Below are positions 57,616 to 64,000 of a stretch of 64,000 bases of DNA, piece by piece. The first letter of the stretch is position 1, and each line of letters begins with the position of its first letter. Source of the stretch: Anadara kagoshimensis (taxonomy: Eukaryota; Mollusca; Bivalvia; Arcoida; Arcidae); the NCBI GenBank assembly GCA_021292105.1, contig CM037870.1, forward strand, positions 8,591,558 through 8,655,557. Direction: 5' to 3'. The position numbers and the translations under genes are program-made. The notes below the pieces were generated by a model, which was given only the letters and a program-made list of their open reading frames with translations, had not been told where the DNA came from and did no database searches.

Positions 57616-58875
57616 GTCTATATTATAGTTTTTCCCAATATCTGAAAAATGTAAATAATTTTATATTAATGTTTTTTCCTATTCAACGGTCATACAATGA
57701 ATAAGTCACGTACACCTTAAACTAATTATTCACTTGACTTGACCTAAAATCAAACCTAAAAAGTAATTGGCTGGTTTGAGAGGTCTGTCTATGAGAACTT
57801 TTAAAGATTGGAATGTAAAAAACGTCCTATTGTATCACCATATACCTCGCCAAGTTTATTCTTTAAACTACCGTTTTAAATGCACTTATAATAACGAGGT
57901 GACCCAGTGATCTACTTTTAAGTCGGATGCCCCACAGACGAGCAACATGAATTTTCCAAATCGGAAACTGATGTTAATAGCGTTGATATATAGCTCACTG
58001 ACTCTCCTACTGCTTCTATCGTGTATACCTAATATTGGAATTTCTATGTTTAGAACTAACAACATCTATTTTTATCATATAACGGTAAATGTGATTTTTA
58101 TGAAAATTTGACGGAAAAGACATTTATATTAAAAATCAAAAGTCTAAATATTTCAAAATCGAACTAAACATAATTATTTCTTTTCTAAAAAATAAAATTT
58201 TAATTTTTTTAAAAATAATTTTTTTTGTTTTTTATCAAATAATCTCTAGTTAATGTTTTCAATATTTATTTTATAAAATCGTTTTATCACTAATTTAATT
58301 TTTATCGCAGTAAAACCATCATTTTCTTATTTTCTTCCCTCTCTATTTACATATAGAATAATGTAAACAACATAAAGTAAACAAGTTGATTATTTATAAA
58401 AATCAATTTCCCAAATTTAAAAATAAAATAATCATACTTACAATATTTATTCGTTGTAAATTCTTAATAAATATCCTTTCTTCAATGTTTATATCTCACA
58501 CAATAATATAACTAATTATATATAGTAATATTAAACTTATAGTAAAATCCAACCTACTCTTTCGAACAGTCGTACAAATCTAACTGGCTGTTGATTCACG
58601 GAGTTGTGTGTATACCCGATAGCACAGAGTGCATTCAACCTGCCGACTATCCTTGACTTCCAATACTTCCTTGAATGAGGTTAATCATAATCTCAAACCG
58701 AAGTAAAATAAACAGCGATTTTATAAATATAAAGTTATCATTGGTAAAAATTGTACAATTTTAAAGACTCATTTAGGATTTGGTTATAACCATACATATA
58801 AGTTTAAAATGTTTTAGATTTATTGTTAAAAATTAAAGCAAAAACCCGAAGCGAACATCACAAAAGAATTTACGG
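57616..58875 (-). promoter_or_regulatory. Probable 5' UTR with one intron
   Basis: An acceptor (TTTACATTTTTCAG, ending at 57642) lies 26 nt before the ATG. A matching donor ATT-GTAAGT is at 58441-58436, which would make an 800-bp intron and a first, non-coding exon from roughly 58875 to 58442. The frame upstream of the ATG across this junction meets a TAA without another ATG, supporting 57615 as start. Transcript evidence is lacking. Confidence 0.4.
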
Positions 58876-58900
58876 TTCGAGAGTATTTGTTGTGAGAAAG

Positions 58901-59125
58901 GCGGTATATAATTTTAGATTGCTGACGTCATGACCTTGAGTCAAACAAACCGACTTATGAATAGGTGACCTATTTATATGCTGTTACCCTGTCGCTTAGT
59001 GCAAAAGGGGTCAGTCACGTTACTGCATGCATAATGAGTTCTTGTTTATGTAAACATAGAACACATACCATAGGGTTTATTTTATGAATGGCGACCGTAA
59101 CGTATATAAACCAAAATCAAGGTCA
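58901..59125 (-). promoter_or_regulatory. Probable NR0B promoter: TATA-like box, CRE, two NR5A/ERR-type sites
   Basis: On the minus strand, in order toward the gene: TCAAGGTCA on the plus strand at 59117-59125, an AGGTCA half-site at 58971-58966, TCAAGGTCA at 58939-58931, directly abutting a palindromic TGACGTCA (CRE) at 58930-58923, then TATATA at 58910-58905. The start would lie near 58875. Orientation, order and spacing resemble a TATA promoter with an upstream composite element. Isolated TCAAGGTCA-type 9-mers also occur elsewhere (e.g. near 16709). Confidence 0.5.
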
Positions 59126-60111
59126 ATCTAAAATATGTAAATCATTAAAAAAGGAACACGCAGTAAGCTGAGGATGAAACCGAAAAAAAAAATAAAAAAA
59201 TAAACGTGTGAAAAGGTTCATCGCGTAAATAAATGTTTTCCTCATTTAAGATATTGTGATAAATATATAATGTCTAGTGATTCATCAACCAATAATAATG
59301 TTTCCATTTTTGAGTCGTAATTTTTTAAATAACTATAATCGCATTACAAGGAACTCAATTTATGTACAATAACAAACGATGATTTTATAAGGGTCTGTCA
59401 CTAATTTGTTTACTATTATTTCCGTTTGCGGTCAGATTTAAACACCGAGTTATATGTACGTGTTATGTGTCATATATTGTTTTGAAAAACATGACCGCTT
59501 AATGAAGAAATCCGCTGCCCTTAATTTGCCACACATTAATTCTGAGTAGCATCGGATTTAGTAAGTTAAGCCTGTATGATGCAATGTATTTGTTTATTGT
59601 TGAGCAAATATACTGTATCAGCTGCCAATGGAGCAATCTCACTGAATACAACACATGGACAAACAGAAATATTAATTATTTACATTTTAAATTAAGCAAA
59701 ATTTAAACAAATATGTAATGAAACAATTTTGAATTAGCACTAACAGAAAAAAAAAAAAAAAAAAACAACATGGAAAACTGGATAGACAAATAATGATGCA
59801 CACATCAGAAAATATTGATTTATAAGATAAAAACAAAAGGAATATGAACTGCAATTAATAAACACAAATGAAAAAAACAACTTAATCGCACAATTAAAGT
59901 TAATGCACGATTTCAAATCTGGTGTAAAAAATGACACCACAGCAATTGATCTTGGTCCGTTTTAAATACAAGAGAGATAACTGCTGCAATATTGTGACAT
60001 ACTTGTCTACAACAAACCTCATGTGAATTAATTCCCTTTCGACCTCATCTTAATATATATTAGTTTAGACTGCTACATATTTAAATAACATGATATGAAA
60101 AAATAAGTCAA
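59126..60111. other. Upstream intergenic
   Basis: An A run at 59748-59764. No other feature supported. Confidence 0.5.
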
Positions 60112-60260
60112 CCACAAACATACAGATCTATGTCCAACTCACAGTCTCAGAGGCAATGTAAGACCTCTGAACTGGCAAATTAAGTAAATACCAGGAAAGT
60201 GCGACTGGGTGCTTCGGAAGGGTAAGCATATACTGTCCAGCTAACTACTCCGAAACAAAA
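60112..60260 (-). mobile_element. Retroelement 3' tail, minus strand, diverged
   Basis: CAAACATACAGATCTATGTC, GACTGGGTGCTTCGGAAGGG and TAAGCATATACTGTCC. Confidence 0.7.
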
Positions 60261-60335
60261 GATTAAAAAGGAGATAAATTGAAAACGTTACAATTAAAAT
60301 AACATCTTACGTTTTTGTTAATATTTTAATAAAAA

Positions 60336-60490
60336 ACAAACACACTAATCCATGTCCGAATCACAATCTAGAAGCAAAGTAAAAACTTTGGAACTGACAA
60401 GTTAGGTTAGACACGTGAACTTCCACCAGGGAAGTGAGGCCGGGTGCCCCGGAAGGGTAAGCACCTTCTATTTAGCTAGCTACATCCATT
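60336..60490 (-). mobile_element. Retroelement 3' tail, minus strand, near consensus
   Basis: AAACAAACACACTAATCCAT, GAACTGACAAGTTAGGTTAG, CACGTGAACTTCCACCAGGG, GCCGGGTGCCCCGGAAGGG. Confidence 0.9.
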
Positions 60491-60724
60491 AGATATATCT
60501 ATTTAGATATTAAAATTTAAGTTAAAACGATTTATTTAACCAAACTTTTGGTGTGTTACTAAGTCAAAGTATTATGCACGTTATGTTTGTGGTAATCAAG
60601 AGCAAAATGTTTGTCTCCACTTAAAACAATGTAGAACACGTTACTTTTGTATTATCTTCTTGATGTGATAGAATTATTATTAAATAGTATTTTATCCTGA
60701 GGTTAGAAAAAAGGTACAAACAAA

Positions 60725-61010
60725 TTATTGATCCAGATATATTGCAAGCCTTAGATTACCAACCATCTCAAAAATTTTATGGCCGTTATCATATTATTGT
60801 TGATATGTGTGATGCCTCTGTATCCAAAATTATCCTGAATATATTTGACGTCTAAATAGTACCACGTTCTTTTCATTTTCGACTTTAAATATACACGTGG
60901 TAAGTATGTTTAGCTATAAAGGAGGTGTTTACCCTTCTGGATCACCCGGCATCACTTCCCTGGTGGAGGTTCACCTGTTTAACCTAATTTGTTTGATTTG
61001 GACATGGTTA
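60725..61010 (+). mobile_element. Retroelement copy: RT end plus tail
   Basis: It starts near TTGATCCAGATATATTGCAA (the LLTQGYCKP region), runs through the degenerate LIKALKKFY region to ATATTTGACGTCTAAATAG, then the tail (AAGGAGGTGTTTACCCTTC, CCCTGGTGGAGGTTCACC). It ends at TTTGATTTGGACATGG. Confidence 0.8.
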
Positions 61011-61076
61011 AGTATAATTGCTTTACATTTATTTTTCTTTAATTTCTGTATACATAATGATGTGTCTTGATAATCA

Positions 61077-61394
61077 AAAACAAACATACTAATCCATGTC
61101 CGAATCACAATCCAGAAGCAAAGTAAAAACTTTGGAACTGACAAGTTAGGTTAGACACGTAAACTTCCACCAGGGAAGTGAGACCGGGTGCTCCGGAAGG
61201 GTAAGCACCTCCTGTTTAGCTAGCTACATCCATCACGTGTGTAATCAAATTGTGTGAAAGGAACATGGAACTATGAGACGTCAAATATATTCAGGGCAAT
61301 CCTGGACACAGAGACATCAAACTTATCAACAATACTGTGATGACGGCCATAACATTTTTTGAGGGCCTTGACAAGCCTAGACTTGCAATATCTA
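61077..61394 (-). mobile_element. Retroelement tail plus RT end, minus strand, near consensus
   Basis: The best-preserved tail: CAAAAACAAACATACTAATC, GAACTGACAAGTTAGGTTAG, CTCCTGTTTAGCTAGCTAC, then the inverted RT end up to GGGCCTTGACAAGCCTAGAC. 5'-truncated at ~61394. Confidence 0.9.
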
Positions 61395-61627
61395 TAAGCT
61401 ATACTCTTCAATAATGCATAATTGTTCATGTATAACCGCGTATTGTTCAGCCGGCGAAGCTATTCCAAAGAATATTTTCATTTTTGTTGTTTTCTTATAT
61501 CTTTTCTTTTTAGTGGTTATCTATGGTCTTAGGCTGCAAATTATAAAATCGTATAACTTCATATTCCAGGTTCTAATTGTTATTAGAGCATTTTTATGTA
61601 ATTGCATATTATACCTGTGTTAATTTT

Positions 61628-61692
61628 ACAGCACTAGACGATCGTTTCAGAATTCAATTACTCAACAGAAGTGCTTGGACCAAATTGTGAAA
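61628..61692 (+). repeat. Dispersed ~65-bp repeat, copy 4 of 4
   Basis: GCACTAGACGATCGTTTCAG, CAGAAGTGCTTGGACCAAAT; see 14149. Confidence 0.6.
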
Positions 61693-61754
61693 GGTTGAAA
61701 GAATATTTGATTTTTAATTTTGATCTATGAAATTTATCCAATCATAAAGGCATT

Positions 61755-62060
61755 GGTGGATGTTCAAATCACAATCCCAAATGCAAAGCAAAAAATTGAA
61801 AATCAGAAAATTGTTGAACGCGCAAACTTCCTCCAGGGAATGCTATCTAAATTTTCAATTGAATAACATTTCACGGGAAGCATGCAAATGTTTGTTAAGG
61901 ATTATATTAAAATCAAACATACCAATCCTTGTCCAAAGCAAAGTAAAAAATAAAACTTGCAAATATGTTAACCCATGACCATCCACCGGGGAAGTGCTGC
62001 GGTTTAATTTAGGAATTATAAGTTAGAATAGCTTCAGCAGGTGAACACACTCCTGCGAAA
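61755..62060 (-). mobile_element. Two retroelement tail fragments, minus strand, diverged
   Basis: 61755-61845 (GATGTTCAAATCACAATCCC, AACTTCCTCCAGGGAATG) and 61912-62060 (AATCAAACATACCAATCCTT, ACCATCCACCGGGGAAGTGC, GTGAACACACTCCTG). Confidence 0.65.
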
Positions 62061-62364
62061 GTAAAGTATTTTATTTCATTTGCAAGTGCTCAAAGTTTAA
62101 ATACAACATTATTGCATTGACAGCTGGAGCAATGATAATGGAGACTGTACATATTATTGACTGATGTTTTGATTTACGACAGATATGGATAATGTTTTAA
62201 GTTTTTAATTAGGATATTGATAATTTTAATAATTCCAAAGGTCCATACCGTTAATGTAAAATGCTTTACATTGCCACGTTAACATTCAATAGACTCCCAC
62301 GTTAACATTCAATAGGCTCTTAATCAATATTAAGGCAATATCTACTTGACCCCCTAAGAAATCA

Positions 62365-63062
62365 AGCGCAAACATACCGGTCAATATTCAAATGACAAAC
62401 CCAAAAACAAAGTAAAAACTGAAAACTTCCTCCAAGGTAATGACGCCAGGTGGGCGTTCAGGGTAATCACTCCTGTCCAGCTAGCTTGACCCATTGAGAA
62501 TGAAAGTAACATGGAAATATGGGACGTCAACTATAACATTTTGAGAGTCTTGATAACATGAGCTTGTAATATCGCTGAGTCAACAAATTTTTTAAGCAGC
62601 TTGATTTGCTGTATAAAATTGTCATATTGGGAACAAGCTATATCATAACGTATTAATATGAAACAAAAGCACCATAAGGAGAAACAAGTATATTCATCCA
62701 TAGAAAAAAGAAAGTTAAAGAGTAATGTAACGATGCCTGACGGCTTCAAATATAGCCTGTCGTAAGTATCTTAATTGAGATATGTCCAAAAAAGAAACAG
62801 AATCAAACGAACCGATCGTATATTTTATTTCAAAACTATAAGGATAGATGAATCTTCATCTTCGTAATTCCCAAATGTAGGATTATCAAGCAATAGTGCA
62901 TCATCTATAAATCTGTATGTAACGTAGTTCTCTCCAAATTTGACAATTTTTCACACAGTCTGCATTACCTGATTAACGAAAATCATAATCAAGAATGATG
63001 CACTGTTAGTGCCCATTGATACACCGATAGTTCGGAAATACACTGCCATCCATACATAACTT
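62365..63062 (-). pseudogene. RT fragment with tail, minus strand, longest upstream reach
   Basis: Read from 63062 on the minus strand: FVKLCMDGSVF, FRTIGVSMGTNSA (MGTN codons 63016-63005), MQTV then KIVKFGENYVTYRFIDDALL (FIDD at 62911-62900), LDNPTFGNY. An unmatched stretch of ~70 bp follows, then GIVTLLFNFLFSM, IRYDIACSQYDNFIQQ and the RT end near 62540. The tail (ATGGAAATATGGGACGTCAA, CTGTCCAGCTAGCTTGACC, CGGTCAATATTCAAATGAC) ends at about 62365. Stops and frameshifts throughout. Confidence 0.75.
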
Positions 63063-64000
63063 TACAAATTTATATTTGACATAGGTTTACATTATAATCA
63101 TCATATCATATTTTGAAATATTGAAATTTCTCCCGTATTCCGTATTTTAAACTGATGTCTTATCTTAACTTTATGATCTAAATGTATGTAATAAAATTGT
63201 TTTCTTGAACATATATTATCTTGGATTTTTCTGAAATTTTTGGGGAAAATATTAACATTTAAGAAAATTACATTTTTCATTCAGCTTTAGCATAATGATG
63301 TTTTCAACAATTAAATGCTGTGAACAGTTTGAGTCTGTTAAGATAGGACCACTTTTAAACGTGAATGATAATTTATGGATTGCAGTGTGGTATTGTGCAA
63401 CACAACAAAGTTCTTTTACAAGCATTTTTACAGTATAGCATTCGAGATTAAAAAAAATTAATTGTGAAATAATAGTTTGATGGCTGGGGCCCTTTACTAA
63501 CATTACTATACTTATACATTTAGGCACTTTCACCAATGCTCCTCTGGTTGGGACTTTTCTCATAGTTAGTGGATGAAATATATGCTTACCCATCCTTCCA
63601 TTAAATTGCTTGATTGTTTAGCTTATTAACCTTATTCGTTCTTTTAGTTGCCAATTTCTTTATCCTTTTATTAGTTTTAACAAGCCAATCGTAGTCTACC
63701 TTGTAACTTTCATGTTAGATTACGTATGTGATATATATTTAGTGCAGATATTATCTTTGTTATATAATGATATCAGTATATAGCATCACCTGTTGTCGTG
63801 ACATTTAAATATTGTTATAAAACTGTCAGTAATGTAATATGTTATATATTATATTGAAAATATTCTCCTCCTGCATTTTTATCTTTTCTTTATATTGTTA
63901 CATATCATCGTTAAAATGTTTTTAATTAACTTCATAGCTTTAAATATATTTAAACTAGAAATGTACAAGTAATTATATAATCAACACATGTTGCCACCTC
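63063..64000. other. Intergenic; 113-codon open frame on the minus strand at 63593-63252, unrecognised
   Basis: The minus frame 63593-63252 lies upstream of the RT fragment but does not resemble RT sequence, and I cannot assign it. Nothing else is seen. Confidence 0.3.

Overview
The window looks like AT-rich nuclear DNA from a marine invertebrate, most likely a mollusc and probably a bivalve. The grounds are the very high density of short degenerate transposons, minisatellites and microsatellites, one intron-containing animal gene, and a reverse transcriptase of a kind I associate with marine invertebrate genomes. There is no bacterial-style gene packing, no operon and no CRISPR array. The species call is inference.

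Only one gene can be annotated with confidence. On the minus strand at 57,615-54,066 lies a two-exon gene for a DNA-binding-domain-less nuclear receptor of the NR0B (DAX-1/SHP) type. Exon 1 (57615-56457) and exon 2 (54307-54066) join in frame across a GT-AG intron to give a 466-residue protein. It has N-terminal LxxLL-type motifs, a Pro/Ser/His-rich linker, a PxDLS (CtBP-type) motif, a short ligand-binding domain and a canonical AF-2 helix. A likely core promoter lies at 58.9-59.1 kb: a TATA-like box beside a full CRE fused to a TCAAGGTCA (NR5A/ERR type) site, with a second TCAAGGTCA about 190 bp further up.

Most of the rest is transposon debris. (1) A retroelement family with about 30 pieces, mostly 5'-truncated, shares a 3' tail of about 160 bp. 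Longer copies carry the end of a reverse transcriptase (MGTN and YxDD motifs); all are broken. At three loci the last ~50 bp of the tail has expanded into a tandem array. (2) A family with ~40-bp terminal inverted repeats (TIRs) has about 8 copies, normally ~200 bp long. In two or three copies the interior has expanded into minisatellites, including a 3.7-kb array of a 57-bp unit at 6.07-9.80 kb and a 24-bp array at 40.8-41.1 kb. (3) There are tRNA-derived SINE-like pieces, two LINE 3' ends, foldback elements and many simple repeats.

Layout: 0-6 kb transposon fragments; 6-9.9 kb giant minisatellite; 9.9-33 kb retroelement tails, RT remnants and SINEs; 33-46 kb LINE ends, TIR elements, a 13-copy tail array, a ~490-bp duplication with a near-perfect hairpin, and a 54-bp minisatellite; 46.4-46.6 kb a possible exon of an unrecognised gene; 47-48.3 kb microsatellites; 50-52.6 kb tails; 53.2-59.1 kb the nuclear receptor gene; 60-63 kb another nest of retroelement copies. 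Long open frames inside the minisatellites arise because their unit lengths divide by three and are not taken as genes.
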